60,000 nucleotides of DNA, taken from assembly GCF_000238315.3 (NCBI RefSeq), contig NZ_CP011924.1, forward strand, positions 2,872,501 through 2,932,500, given 5' to 3'. The stretch's first letter is position 1; every line of letters begins with the position of its first letter. The translations under genes were made by a program, and so were the position numbers. The notes under the pieces were generated by a model. The model did not search any database, was not told the origin of the DNA, and saw nothing but the letters and a program-made list of their open reading frames with translations. This DNA is from Pseudoalteromonas piscicida. Its GTDB lineage: Bacteria > Pseudomonadota > Gammaproteobacteria > Enterobacterales > Alteromonadaceae. Shown piece by piece: positions 36,047 to 47,051 of this stretch.

Positions 36047-37381
36047 TTATTCGAGTAAAGTAGCTTCTCGAGCGAGCAGATGATATTTATATGCCAAGGT
36101 CAATCCACGCAACCCCATAAAACAACTCATCGCAAGCCAGAGCGCATGATTACCGAGTGGCAAGGCAATCAAAAAAGGCAAGAAGAAACCGAATACCGCA
36201 GAAACTAACATGCTATTTCGCATTTCTTTAGCACGAGTAAGCCCAACAAAGATGCCGTCAAACAAAAAGCAACTCATGGCAATCAAAGGTAATAGCACCA
36301 ACCAAGGTAAATAAGTACCTGCCAACGTTATCACTTCGGGGATATTGGTTAATAAGTTAATGATCCAGCCACCAGCTAGATAAAAAATAGCGCTGTATAA
36401 AAGCGCAAATGCAGCCCCCCAAAACAGGCTTACTTTTACCCATAATTGCAATTGCCCCAACGAGCCTTGTCCTTTTGCTCTGCCGACCTTTGCCTCGGCA
36501 GCATAAGCGATACCGTCCATCGCAAAGCTAACTAACATCAAAAAATTCAGTAAGACAGCATTGGCCGCTAGCGTGATCTCACCAAGTCTTGCGCCATAGA
36601 AAGTCATAAAACTAAAGCAGAGTTGTAAGATCAAGGAACGAATAAAAATATCACGATTCAAGGTGAGTAAACTGAGCCACTGCGCGCGCTTTGGTAGAGT
36701 GAATTTCAACGAAATACCGTAGCGCTTTGCGACCAATGCGCTCAAAAACAAAGATAAGCCTAATGCCGAATAGTCTGCAATCAGTGAAGCCCAAGCTGCG
36801 CCTGCTACTCCCCACTCAAATCCGACAACAAATAAAATATCCAAAGCTATATTCACTATGTTCGTGAACAACACCAGATAGAATGGCCCTCGCCCGTAAT
36901 GCATTCCAAGCATAAAGCCCAGCAACACAAGATTTAACATTGCTGCAGGCGCGCTAAATACACGGATTTGAAAATATAATTTTGCTTGCTCAAATACTTC
37001 ACTAGAAGCATTTGAAAGTTGAGCAATAACTTGGACCAGCAGAGGAGATAATAGAATCAAACTCACGGCAAAGAGCAGCGCAATGAGCATGCTGGTAAAT
37101 AGTGAACGTGCTAGCTTGTCATGGTCTTGCTGGCCGCTTGATTGAGCGATCACTCCTGTAGTACTCATTCGCAGAAAACTTGCAAGCCAAAATAGTACCG
37201 AGATAGCGCTAGAGCCTAGCGCTATCCCAGCCAAAAAATGCGCATCCCCCATATGACCAATGACTGCTGTATCGACTAATCCTAACAGTGGCACCGTAAT
37301 ATTTGATAGTATCATCGGACCTGCAAGTAGTAAGAGGCTCAGATGTTGCGCTTTATGGCATTTAAGAAATTGATACAACAT
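36047..37381 (-). CDS. MATE-family efflux transporter (DinF-like)
   Basis: A 444-residue inner-membrane protein with about 12 helices in the MATE arrangement. The N-terminal ILSNITVPLLGLVDTAVIGHMG is the DinF-subfamily signature. It probably exports drugs or metabolites using a proton or sodium gradient. DinF genes in E. coli sit next to lexA and are SOS-induced; here it is 18 kb away from lexA and no LexA box is visible before it. Its 5' end overlaps the divergent deacetylase gene by about 27-39 bp. Confidence 0.9.
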   Translation of the reverse strand: MLYQFLKCHKAQHLSLLLLAGPMILSNITVPLLGLVDTAVIGHMGDAHFLAGIALGSSAISVLFWLASFLRMSTTGVIAQSSGQQDHDKLARSLFTSMLIALLFAVSLILLSPLLVQVIAQLSNASSEVFEQAKLYFQIRVFSAPAAMLNLVLLGFMLGMHYGRGPFYLVLFTNIVNIALDILFVVGFEWGVAGAAWASLIADYSALGLSLFLSALVAKRYGISLKFTLPKRAQWLSLLTLNRDIFIRSLILQLCFSFMTFYGARLGEITLAANAVLLNFLMLVSFAMDGIAYAAEAKVGRAKGQGSLGQLQLWVKVSLFWGAAFALLYSAIFYLAGGWIINLLTNIPEVITLAGTYLPWLVLLPLIAMSCFLFDGIFVGLTRAKEMRNSMLVSAVFGFFLPFLIALPLGNHALWLAMSCFMGLRGLTLAYKYHLLAREATLLE

Positions 37382-38386
37382 ATTATTTTTGGTTTGGCCC
37401 TATTCTCAGCAAATAGTTGGGGTGCGGTTATCTTACAGTATCATCACGTGAGTGAGAAACTCCCAGCGGTCACCAGCGTGAGTGAAGAAACCTTTAAATC
37501 TCATCTTAACCACATTAAAGAACATGGTTTTTCGGTGATACCTTTACCACAATTGTTAGATAGCCTAAAGTCGGGTAAGTCTCTACCAGAAAAGACGTTA
37601 GCTATCACCTTTGATGATGGCTATGAAAATAATATCACTGCGGCGGCCCCGATCCTGGAATCTTTTGGCTTTCCCTATACTATTTTCGTCAACCCTCAAC
37701 TTATTGACGAAAAGAAAAGCTATGTCATGACGTGGGATGAACTGAGGTCATTAGCAAAACGCGGGGCTATTATCGCAAATCATAGTGCTAAGCACGATTA
37801 CCTCCACCTCAAACTAAAAAATGAAACAGCGGCGCAGTGGCGTGCACGTGTTGAGCACGATATCACATGGTCACAACAGCGTATTAAAGAAGAAATTGGC
37901 CACGATTACCCCTACCTCGCATACCCTTACGGTGAGTTTAACCATGAATTGCAAAAGCTAGTAGCAGAGCTTGGACTTATTGGTATTGGCCAACACTCTG
38001 GTGCGGTTGGTGTTTCTTCAGATTTTACACGTATCGCTCGCTTTCCCGCATCAGGAAACTACAGCAACTTAGAAACATTAAAAACTAAGCTCGAGACCAA
38101 AGCGTTCTCTCTACAAAAATTAGATTACCTTGATAGCGTTACGAACAATAAAACCCCAGCAATCACGTTGCATTTTAACAATAAGGATTTTCATCAGAGT
38201 CAATTTGCATGCTACGTTTCAGGTGTTGGACAAGCTGAGCTGACGTGGCTATCAGAAACCAGCGTACGTATCCAAACCCCGAAAGCACTATCCATAGGAC
38301 GGTCTCGATATAACTGTACGGCACCTTCAATCAAAGACACAGGACGATATTATTGGTTTTCACAACCTTGGGTTATTGAAAAATGA
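37355..38386 (+). CDS. Polysaccharide deacetylase family protein
   Basis: A 343-residue exported protein with a signal peptide (KKLIQHIIFGLALFSANSWG). It has a NodB/PgaB-type deacetylase domain: AITFDDGYENN holds the metal-binding Asp pair and NHSAKHDYLHL the His-x-x-x-His metal site, with YPYGEFN near residue 190. A C-terminal beta-rich domain of about 90 residues follows. It may act on cell-wall or surface glycan. I chose ATG 37355; ATG 37343 is 4 codons longer. The start lies inside the 5' end of the opposite MATE gene. Confidence 0.88.
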   Translation: MAFKKLIQHIIFGLALFSANSWGAVILQYHHVSEKLPAVTSVSEETFKSHLNHIKEHGFSVIPLPQLLDSLKSGKSLPEKTLAITFDDGYENNITAAAPILESFGFPYTIFVNPQLIDEKKSYVMTWDELRSLAKRGAIIANHSAKHDYLHLKLKNETAAQWRARVEHDITWSQQRIKEEIGHDYPYLAYPYGEFNHELQKLVAELGLIGIGQHSGAVGVSSDFTRIARFPASGNYSNLETLKTKLETKAFSLQKLDYLDSVTNNKTPAITLHFNNKDFHQSQFACYVSGVGQAELTWLSETSVRIQTPKALSIGRSRYNCTAPSIKDTGRYYWFSQPWVIEK

Positions 38387-38393
38387 CAGCTTT

Positions 38394-38428
38394 GGGTAGG
38401 AGCAAATTAGCTCTTACCCCTACTTTTT
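38394..38428 (+). terminator. Terminator after the deacetylase gene
   Basis: Near-perfect 10-bp hairpin (GGGTAGGAGC / GCTCTTACCC, loop AAATTA, one wobble pair) followed by CTACTTTTT. It lies 8 bp past the deacetylase stop and runs into the convergent cheB stop. Confidence 0.75.
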
Positions 38429-39448
38429 AACCGCGCTCAGCATGGTTTCAGTCACTTTACTCAAAGGTACTAGGCTTTGCACTGCGCCAAGCTCGTACGC
38501 CGCTCTAGGCATTCCCCATACCACACAGCTAAGTTCATCTTGTGCAAATGTATTGGCACCAGTGGTTTTCAAAGCTAGCATTGCTTTTGCTCCATCACTA
38601 CCCATTCCCGTAAGCATAGCAGCACAAACATGCTTCCCCATTGGCACAAGGGAGTTAAATAACACCTCAACTGAGGGTTTATGACGATTAACAGGCTCAG
38701 TATCATCTAATCGGCAAACATATCCGGTTGCAGTGTGTGCCACCTTAAGATGTTTGTCTCCCGGTGCTATGAAAACATGACCAGGTAATAAAACATCACC
38801 ATCTTCCGCTTCTTTGACTGATACCGCACAGGTGCGATCCATTCTTTGCGCGAATGAGGTACTGAAAACTGGTGGGATATGTTGGGTGATAACAACAGGA
38901 GGGGCGTGTGTTGGTAATCGCATAAGCACCTCTCTGATAGCTTCAGTTCCTCCAGTTGAGGCGCCTATGGCTAAAATAGTATTACGAGAAAATGTATAAT
39001 TACGGCCAATTTCTAATTCGCTTTCCTGTTTTGGTGCTTTAAAAGCCCTCACTCTTGCACCGGCCGCTACTCTAATTTTCTTAACCAGCAAATCGGAATA
39101 AGACATTAAGGTATCAGCAACATTGCTGGTGGGCTTAGAAATAAAATCAACGGCACCTAATTCTAGTGCTTCTATCGTGGCGGGTGAGCCCTCTTGGGTC
39201 AACGTAGAGATCATCACAACAGGCATAGGCCTTAAGCGCATTAAATTTTTAAGAAAATTAATGCCATTCATTTTTGGCATTTCTATATCCAAAGTTAATA
39301 CATCAGGCGAAGTAGACTTAATGAGCTCTCTAGCTTCATAAGGGTCTTCCGCGGTGCCAACGACTTTAATACCATCCGCCTGACCTAAAATTTCTTTTAA
39401 CAACCCACGAATTAACGGCGAGTCGTCAACAATCAGAACTTTGATCAT
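38420..39448 (-). CDS. cheB: Chemotaxis glutamate methylesterase CheB
   Basis: Removes methyl groups from chemoreceptors and deamidates glutamines for adaptation. The 342 residues have an N-terminal receiver domain (DVLTLDIEMPKMNG) and a C-terminal esterase with the catalytic triad Ser (GASTGGTEAI), His (TQHIPPVF) and Asp (GMGSDGAKAM). Last gene of the chemosensory operon. Confidence 0.96.
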   Translation of the reverse strand: MIKVLIVDDSPLIRGLLKEILGQADGIKVVGTAEDPYEARELIKSTSPDVLTLDIEMPKMNGINFLKNLMRLRPMPVVMISTLTQEGSPATIEALELGAVDFISKPTSNVADTLMSYSDLLVKKIRVAAGARVRAFKAPKQESELEIGRNYTFSRNTILAIGASTGGTEAIREVLMRLPTHAPPVVITQHIPPVFSTSFAQRMDRTCAVSVKEAEDGDVLLPGHVFIAPGDKHLKVAHTATGYVCRLDDTEPVNRHKPSVEVLFNSLVPMGKHVCAAMLTGMGSDGAKAMLALKTTGANTFAQDELSCVVWGMPRAAYELGAVQSLVPLSKVTETMLSAVKK

Positions 39449-39457
39449 ATTTCACAC

Positions 39458-40058
39458 CTAAAATAGCTCAATATCCGTTTTATTGTCTTGAGCCTCAATG
39501 TCATGTAAGTAACGCACTTCACGTTGTTCAATTGTGTTATTGTGCATGGTTCGTAACTTTTTCACTTGCGCTTTGCCACTTTGAGGATGAAAGATAACTT
39601 TTCTTGGCCAGGGGCCGCCTACATCCTGTGAAATCAAATTTAAACTTTCCTCTTCCACATAGGCTTGAGCAAACCTGATATTACCTTCTCCGATATCAGT
39701 CATAGCGCTAATAATTTTTCCGCCGCCAAAAAGTTTAATTTTTAAATTGCTTCTAGACGCCCCATTTTTGAGTACTTCATTTATCAGATACTCCATCGCC
39801 CAGTTACCGTAACGGCAATTTAGGTCATCCGCATGCACTTCTCTTAGTGCCTTTGCTCCAGGTAACATAAAGTGATTCATACCACCTATCCCCAATTTCT
39901 CATCATATACGCAAGCGGCAATGCAGGAACCTAGTACAGTCGAAATCAGTTCATCCTGCTTAGATACATAAAACTCCCCCGGAAGTACTTTTGCAACGAC
40001 TTTGGCACGCCCTGAATCCCAAAAGCGTTTTACATGCTCGAAGCCTCTGAGAACGGGT

Positions 40059-40072
<14 letters not shown>
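39458..40072 (-). CDS. cheD: Chemoreceptor glutamine deamidase CheD
   Basis: Deamidates chemoreceptor glutamines and may bind CheC-type phosphatases, though no cheC is present. The 204 residues have the active-site Cys and His in VLGSCIAACVYDEKLGIGG and MNHFML and the conserved KLFGGGKII. It overlaps cheR by 14 bp. Confidence 0.95.
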
Positions 40073-40889
<817 letters not shown>

Positions 40890-40941
40890 CGTCGTATTCC
40901 TTCAGCCAACCCCCACTACGGAATTGATCTATTGCCTAACC

Positions 40942-43629
40942 CTAAAACTCTTCCCACTCTTCCGAGTCATCTGCAAACTGATTACTTTTCGTGTTTTGCT
41001 GAGGGGGCTTATTAGAGTTCATTGTCCGTTTTGGTAATTGCTTTTCTGGCGCTTTATAGTTCTTCGGTGACTCAGACATTTCTAAGCTACGGTGTGAAGA
41101 TTCATCAAGAGTGAAGAAGTTTAATAATCTTCTCATATCATTTGCTTGCTCAGCCATCGACTCCCCTGCGGCTGACGCTTCTTCAACTAAGGCAGCATTT
41201 TGCTGCGTCATTTCATCCATTTGTGACACTGCTTTATTAACCTGCTCAATACCTGAACTCTGCTCAATCGACGCTTCAGCAATGTCAGAAATCATGTTTG
41301 TCACCCGCTTAACAGACTCAACTATTTCTTTTAGCGTTTCACCAGATTCATTAACCAGTAACGTACCATCTTCAACCTTACTTACACTGTCTCTGATCAG
41401 ATCTTTAATCTCTTTCGCCGCTGCTGCAGAACGCTGAGCTAGATTACGGACCTCACCCGCGACCACTGCAAAGCCTCTACCTTGTTCTCCGGCTCTGGCA
41501 GCTTCAACGGCTGCGTTTAATGCCAATAGGTTTGTCTGGAAAGCGATTTCATCAATAACGCCTATAATGTCGGCAATTTTCTTACTTGAATCATTAATTT
41601 CAGACATGCTTTCAACTGCGCGTGTGACTACTTCACCGCCTTTGGTCGCCTTATCACAAGTCTCTTCGGCCAACTCATTAGCTACTTTCGCGTTATCTGC
41701 ATTTTGTCTAACTGTGCTCGTCATTTCTTCCATGCTAGAAGCTGTTTCTTCTAGTGAGGAGGCTTGCTCTTCAGTTCGCTGACTCAAATCCGCGTTACCT
41801 TGGGAGATTTCATCAGCACCACTAGCAACCAAGTTTGCAGAAGTACGGATCCGGCCAAGTACCTCAGTTAACTTCTCAGCGGTAGTATTGGCATCTTTTT
41901 TAAGTTTTTCGTATGCCCCACGGTATTCACCTTCAATACGTCTGGTTAAATTACCAGTTGCTAAGGCGTCTAACATGTCCCCCATATCTGTAACCGTTTC
42001 ATCAACTGTAGACACTAAATTATTTAACCCTTTGGTTAGTCGTAAGTAGAAGCCATCTTTCCCATCTTCTGATAAACGAACACTAAGATTACCGCCATTA
42101 GCCGACTGAACTAGGCCATTCACCTCTTTCTCAATTGTGACTTCTTTGGTTCTATCTTCCCATTCGACAACGGTGCCTACGCGTTCGTTATTACCATCAA
42201 ATATCGGATTAGCGACTAGGCCAAAGGTTCTTCCGCCGACAACGATTTCCGTTTTATACTCGGTTTCAAGTCGAGAGAGCATACTGCGTTGGTGACTTGG
42301 ATTACGGTGGAATACATCAATATTCGCTCCCATAAGGTGGTTACTATCAAAATTAGGCAGGTCACGCCTTAAATCGCTTTCAGCATTTCTCATCATATCT
42401 TTCACTGCACGATTCAAGTAAACGATCTCAAACTGCTCATTTGCTATCATCGTATTCGTTGAAACGTTATCTAATGCTCTTCGGACGCGCAAGTTTTCAG
42501 CTGCGGCAGTTTTTTCTTCCTCTTCACGAACTAAACGCTCTGTTTTGTCGTCCCACTCAACGACGGTACCAATCCGCTTTTTCTCTTCATCAAACACCGG
42601 GGTCGCAATTAAGCCAAAGGTAAAGCCAGCAGCTTTGATATCTGTGCTGTATACATCGCTCAGCTTCTCAAGGAGGTTTCTTTGATGGCTGGGGTTTGCA
42701 TGAAATACATCAATACATTGCCCTACAAGTGTATCCACATCAAAGTTCGGTAATGATTTTCTAAGCTGCGTTTGATTGTCTCTGAGCATTCGCACAACCG
42801 AATCATTAACATAAATAATATTCAACCCTTCGTCCGCTAGCATTACGTTTGCCTGACAAACGTCCAGCGCGCTCGATATACGAGCATTGTGGCTCGCCAA
42901 ATCCGCCTGCTTTTTCTCTAACGCTAATTCTCTTGTAAGGTCTTTCCACTCAACTAAAGTCGCGATCCTTTGTCCTTCATCATCGAAAACAGGCGTGGCA
43001 ATAAGATCAAAGGTCAAACCTGCCACTTTGATTTGTGTGACATATGGACGGGTCAAATTAGCTAGTATGCCTCTCTGATGGCTCGGGTTTTTATGGAACG
43101 TATCAATGTTGGCACCAATCAAGCTATCAACATTAAAACCAGGTAACTCTTGCTGTAACTTAGCCTGATTTTTACGCAGCATACTGGTTACGGAGTCGTT
43201 CAAATACACAATGTTGAGAGAGGCATCTGCAAGCATAACATTGGCCTGACAGACCTTTAAAGCTAGCAACAAACTATGGCTATGGTCTTGACTATCTACC
43301 GCGTCACCACTTAATAAATTAGCAACTGCTTTGTATAAAGATGATTGACGTGACGCATTACTTGCATTGAGCAAGCTAGCATCTTTGCTCTCGATCGCGG
43401 GAACAATTTCCTCAACATCTTGCAACTTAGAAAGCAGAATGTTTGCGCTTTGCTTAAGTAGTAAAATTGCCAGCACCACACTAACAGCTGCTATAACCAT
43501 CGCCACATAGGCTTGTGTAGACATATTAATATTCAACATTTGAACACTAATTGCCAAGCCCACAAATATTATGGCACCCGCTATCAGAACCCTATTGTTG
43601 AGTTGACTTGCTAATGCTTGATCGCTCAT
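40942..43629 (-). CDS. Methyl-accepting chemotaxis protein with three tandem PAS domains
   Basis: An 895-residue chemoreceptor. Two close membrane helices (residues about 15-33 and 40-60) are followed by three homologous PAS domains (about 122-230, 253-356 and 382-496), each with a NPSHQR motif and a V-E-W-x-D exit strand. Then come a HAMP-like segment and the signalling domain with hairpin tip [20 protein letters not shown]. There is no large periplasmic domain, so sensing is cytoplasmic, perhaps redox or energy state. The protein ends EWEEF, matching the W-x-x-F pentapeptide that tethers CheR/CheB. I chose ATG 43629 with a GGGGGAT ribosome-binding site; ATG 43656 overlaps cheW. Confidence 0.93.
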   Translation of the reverse strand: MSDQALASQLNNRVLIAGAIIFVGLAISVQMLNINMSTQAYVAMVIAAVSVVLAILLLKQSANILLSKLQDVEEIVPAIESKDASLLNASNASRQSSLYKAVANLLSGDAVDSQDHSHSLLLALKVCQANVMLADASLNIVYLNDSVTSMLRKNQAKLQQELPGFNVDSLIGANIDTFHKNPSHQRGILANLTRPYVTQIKVAGLTFDLIATPVFDDEGQRIATLVEWKDLTRELALEKKQADLASHNARISSALDVCQANVMLADEGLNIIYVNDSVVRMLRDNQTQLRKSLPNFDVDTLVGQCIDVFHANPSHQRNLLEKLSDVYSTDIKAAGFTFGLIATPVFDEEKKRIGTVVEWDDKTERLVREEEEKTAAAENLRVRRALDNVSTNTMIANEQFEIVYLNRAVKDMMRNAESDLRRDLPNFDSNHLMGANIDVFHRNPSHQRSMLSRLETEYKTEIVVGGRTFGLVANPIFDGNNERVGTVVEWEDRTKEVTIEKEVNGLVQSANGGNLSVRLSEDGKDGFYLRLTKGLNNLVSTVDETVTDMGDMLDALATGNLTRRIEGEYRGAYEKLKKDANTTAEKLTEVLGRIRTSANLVASGADEISQGNADLSQRTEEQASSLEETASSMEEMTSTVRQNADNAKVANELAEETCDKATKGGEVVTRAVESMSEINDSSKKIADIIGVIDEIAFQTNLLALNAAVEAARAGEQGRGFAVVAGEVRNLAQRSAAAAKEIKDLIRDSVSKVEDGTLLVNESGETLKEIVESVKRVTNMISDIAEASIEQSSGIEQVNKAVSQMDEMTQQNAALVEEASAAGESMAEQANDMRRLLNFFTLDESSHRSLEMSESPKNYKAPEKQLPKRTMNSNKPPQQNTKSNQFADDSEEWEEF

Positions 43630-43630
43630 G

Positions 43631-44152
43631 TTATCCCCCGACAACCAATTGCTCATTCTGCTTTACTTCAAGATCTAATATCTTTTTCAAATTTAAAAGT
43701 ACGACCATTTTTTCACCAACATTTACAAGTCCTTGTACAAATTGACTATTTTCCGAGTCTTGAAAATCTGGAACATCCTTCGCTGTTTCTTCGTTGATGC
43801 TGTATACGTCAGATACCGCATCAACAACTAACCCCATAATTTTTGTTGCCTCTTTTATTACAACGGAGACAACGATAACCACAGTTAGAGCTCCATATTC
43901 GATTTGCGGTAAGCCGAATCGAACCCTTAAATCTATGATTGGCACTATCGTGCCACGTAAATTAATCGCACCGTTCACATACTTAGGAGCATTTGGAATT
44001 GCAGTGACTTCTTCCCACCCTCTGATTTCCTGTACGGCCAGAATATCCATGCCATATTCTTCTCCCGCCATCATAAAGGTGAGAAATTGTGTATCGTCAT
44101 CTCTGTCTGCAAGCATGACTTGTTCATTAATCGAGGCTTTTTCAGTGATCAT
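43631..44152 (-). CDS. cheW: Chemotaxis coupling protein CheW
   Basis: The adaptor linking CheA to receptors in the chemosensory array. The 173 residues show the family motifs [38 protein letters not shown] and [12 protein letters not shown]. It overlaps cheA by 4 bp. The chemoreceptor gene starts 1 bp past its stop. Confidence 0.95.
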   Translation of the reverse strand: MITEKASINEQVMLADRDDDTQFLTFMMAGEEYGMDILAVQEIRGWEEVTAIPNAPKYVNGAINLRGTIVPIIDLRVRFGLPQIEYGALTVVIVVSVVIKEATKIMGLVVDAVSDVYSINEETAKDVPDFQDSENSQFVQGLVNVGEKMVVLLNLKKILDLEVKQNEQLVVGG

Positions 44153-46233
44153 GACACCACCTCATCTAACTCTTGTTCTACTAATAACTCTTGAGTTCCT
44201 GGACGCTTTAAGCCACTCAGTTTGATAAGACCACTAATATCAACAATTAAAGAGACTCTTCCATCACCTAAAATTGTCGCCCCTGAGATCCCATTTACTT
44301 TCTGATAATTCGCTTCGAGACTTTTAATAACGACCTGTTGTTGCGCTAGTAAATCATCCACCAACAATCCCACTTTGTGATTATCACTCTCTACAACTAC
44401 TAACAGTGTTTTATCCAACTCTTCTATTGCACCACCATGGTTAAATAGTTGATATAGCCTTAGTATTGGTATGTATTCATCTCGTAACCGAAGCACCTCT
44501 AAACCATTACCTACTTTGCTCACTTTTTTAATATCTATTTGTAAAGACTCAACAATAGAAATAAGTGGAATGATGTAGGTATGCTTTGCAACTTTAACCA
44601 GTTGACCATCAAGAATGGCCAGCGTTAATGGCAGCCTAATCGTAAATGTCGAGCCAACCCCTTTTGCAGAGGTCACTTCGACGCTGCCGTTTAATGCTTG
44701 AATATTTCGTCGAACAACATCCATACCTACGCCGCGACCAGAGATATCACTCACTTCATCAGCTGTTGAAAACCCTGGCCTAAAAATAAGTTCATTAACC
44801 TCTTCAATAGTCAGCTCATCAGTTGCTTGAATTAGGCCATTGGCAATTGCTTTACTTTTTATTTTTTCGGTATTCAAGCCTCTGCCATCATCCATGATTT
44901 CAATCACAATATTTCCACCTTGGTGGAAAGCATTCAGTGTCACCGTACCTACGGGATCTTTTCCGGCTTTTATTCTGTCTTCCGGTGTTTCTAAGCCGTG
45001 ATCCAAAGAGTTTCTTACTAAATGAACCATAGGATCGGAAATTTTTTCCATCACGGTTTTATCTAATTCTGTTTGCTCTCCTAGCAGTTTTAGCTCAACC
45101 TGTTTATTCAACTTCTGTGACGTATCTCTTACTAAACGGGGAAATCGGCTGAAGACAAAACTAATAGGTAACATCCTGATACGCATTACATTTTCTTGTA
45201 AATCGCGCGTGTTATGGGCTAATTGAGCGAGGCCTTCTTGCATCGCAGCAAGCGTATTTTCAGTCGGTTCTTGCTCGCCTAATTGAGTCAACATAGCTTG
45301 GGTAATAACCAACTCCCCTACCATATTGATAAGCGAATCAACTTTATCAATCCCAACACGGATCGAAGTCGATTCTGCTGATTTCTTGCTAGCCTCAGGC
45401 TTAGCTTTTGTCGCTGAGGGTGTTTTTGGTACATCAATATTTTGAGTGTCGTTGCTCGACGCTTCTTTCTTCTCACTCTCTGGTTCTGGCGTTGTGGAGA
45501 CACTCACATCATCTTCAAATAAACCACCACATAAGGTAATAGAAATTTCAGCATCATCTTCAACCCACTCAAATACTTCTTTAATCGCCGATTCTGGATG
45601 ACTGGTTGTTAAGTATAACCTCCAACTGAGGTAGCAATCCTCTGGATTGAAGTCATCAATCTCAGGTATAGCATCACAAAACGCATGAGTTTCTAAATCC
45701 CCCAATTCTGACAGCTCACTTAACATATAAAGCGGCTCGTTACCGGTTTTAAACAAATGAGGGAGCGGTTTAAAGTCTATTTGATAGGTTTGAGATTCTT
45801 GCCCTTGAGGTGTGCTATCGGCAGTATCTGAGCTAGCACTCTCTTTACCACCTAAAATCTCTTCAAATTTAACTTTCAACTCATTCGCATTGGAAAGATC
45901 TGGCTCTTCTTCGGCTTGTAATGCGGTTAATAAGGCCCTTAAACAATCAACGGATTGGAGCAGCAAATTGACATGTTCAGCGGTCAACTGTCGACGCCCA
46001 TCCCTGATCTGATCGAGTAAGGTTTCCAAAACATGCGTGAAGTTAGCGACAGAAGTAAAACCAAATGTTCCACTGCCACCTTTAATGCTGTGTGCTGCGC
46101 GAAATATAGTATTGATCGTTTCTGAGTCTTCATGGCCTGGCTGTAAATTCAGCAGCTCAGCTTCCATTATGTCTAGACCTTCAAAGCTCTCTTCAAAAAA
46201 GACATCAAAAAATTGGCTTAAATCAATACTCAT
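44149..46233 (-). CDS. cheA: Chemotaxis histidine kinase CheA
   Basis: The sensor kinase of the array. The 694 residues run HPt domain (phospho-His in FRAAHSIKGGSGTFGF, near residue 48), an acidic linker with a P2-like region, dimerisation domain (from about residue 285), ATPase domain (HLVRNSLDHGLE and DDGRGLNTEKI) and C-terminal CheW-like regulatory domain (LAILDGQLVKVAKHTYIIPL). Downstream of cheY by 18 bp. Confidence 0.96.
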   Translation of the reverse strand: MSIDLSQFFDVFFEESFEGLDIMEAELLNLQPGHEDSETINTIFRAAHSIKGGSGTFGFTSVANFTHVLETLLDQIRDGRRQLTAEHVNLLLQSVDCLRALLTALQAEEEPDLSNANELKVKFEEILGGKESASSDTADSTPQGQESQTYQIDFKPLPHLFKTGNEPLYMLSELSELGDLETHAFCDAIPEIDDFNPEDCYLSWRLYLTTSHPESAIKEVFEWVEDDAEISITLCGGLFEDDVSVSTTPEPESEKKEASSNDTQNIDVPKTPSATKAKPEASKKSAESTSIRVGIDKVDSLINMVGELVITQAMLTQLGEQEPTENTLAAMQEGLAQLAHNTRDLQENVMRIRMLPISFVFSRFPRLVRDTSQKLNKQVELKLLGEQTELDKTVMEKISDPMVHLVRNSLDHGLETPEDRIKAGKDPVGTVTLNAFHQGGNIVIEIMDDGRGLNTEKIKSKAIANGLIQATDELTIEEVNELIFRPGFSTADEVSDISGRGVGMDVVRRNIQALNGSVEVTSAKGVGSTFTIRLPLTLAILDGQLVKVAKHTYIIPLISIVESLQIDIKKVSKVGNGLEVLRLRDEYIPILRLYQLFNHGGAIEELDKTLLVVVESDNHKVGLLVDDLLAQQQVVIKSLEANYQKVNGISGATILGDGRVSLIVDISGLIKLSGLKRPGTQELLVEQELDEVVS

Positions 46234-46251
46234 ATCGACGCCTCTCTGTAT

Positions 46252-46620
46252 CTATCTTATGACTTTTTTCAATACCGCTAGTAGTTGTTCAGGGTTGAAT
46301 GGCTTCACTATCCAACCTGTTGCTCCCGCCGCTTTACCTTCTGTTTTTTTATCTAACCCCGACTCAGTTGTCAGCATCAGTAAAGGGGTGAACTTATAGT
46401 TGGGTAAGCTGCGCAGCTCTTTAATAAGAGTGATCCCATCCATTACAGGCATATTTACATCAGAGATCACGGCATCGAACCCTTGTTGCTTGGCAATAGA
46501 TAGCGCTTCACTGCCATCTTTGGCTTCCGTGACATCAAAACCTGCTTTTTTCAAAGTAAAGCCAACCATTTGGCGCATTGACGCCGAATCATCCACAGCT
46601 AAAATCTTTTTCATATTCAC
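46252..46620 (-). CDS. cheY: Single-domain response regulator CheY
   Basis: A 122-residue receiver domain alone: acidic pair Asp10-Asp11 (AVDDSASMRQM), phospho-acceptor Asp54 (ISDVNMPVMDG), Thr in MLTTESG and Lys in WIVKPFNP. Probably the phosphate acceptor of this operon's CheA. Whether it acts on the flagellar motor or another output cannot be told from sequence. Confidence 0.94.
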   Translation of the reverse strand: MNMKKILAVDDSASMRQMVGFTLKKAGFDVTEAKDGSEALSIAKQQGFDAVISDVNMPVMDGITLIKELRSLPNYKFTPLLMLTTESGLDKKTEGKAAGATGWIVKPFNPEQLLAVLKKVIR

Positions 46621-46623
46621 CTC

Positions 46624-46896
46624 TTAATTTTCAATACTATGGAATAAATAATGGGTTAATCCCAACTCATCTACCGCCTGCGCTAAAGCATCACTTTCAC
46701 CATGCCATACAATTTTATGTTCTAAAGAGAGCAAGTGTTTCTGTACGGCACAGAGCAGTTGTATAGACGCTGTGTCGGCTCTTTGCACTTCACTAATATC
46801 AATCGTGATGTCTGATGTTTCCATAGAGTCTTGGAAAATCTGATGGTACAGGCTTTCCACATGGTTAATCGCCATTTCAGGTGGGAGTTTCAACAT
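46624..46896 (-). CDS. STAS-domain protein, anti-anti-sigma-like
   Basis: A 90-residue single STAS domain at the head of the chemosensory operon. The pattern ITIDISEVQRADTASIQLLCAVQKH is typical, with a serine (TASIQL) where related anti-sigma antagonists are phosphorylated. Its position, 3 bp before cheY, suggests a regulatory or scaffold role in this pathway. The operon promoter should lie in the 155 bp upstream, where I see no clear sigma-28 or sigma-54 pattern. Confidence 0.88.
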   Translation of the reverse strand: MLKLPPEMAINHVESLYHQIFQDSMETSDITIDISEVQRADTASIQLLCAVQKHLLSLEHKIVWHGESDALAQAVDELGLTHYLFHSIEN

Positions 46897-47051
46897 GAGC
46901 TGAAGACTATCCTTGTAAAAATGAGTAATAAAATTAGCTTAGACCGTGATGGTAAAAATGCCACAAAGATTGATTAAAAATCCGCAAATAATTAAAGCGT
47001 TAGAGGTAAGATAGTACAGCGACACTGGGGTCGACCAGTGCCGATATAAGA

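Noticed and set aside
47023..47040. Short hairpin CACTGG/CCAGTG between the STAS gene and sco1.
   Set aside because: Six base pairs and no T-tract, so I could not call it a terminator or operator.
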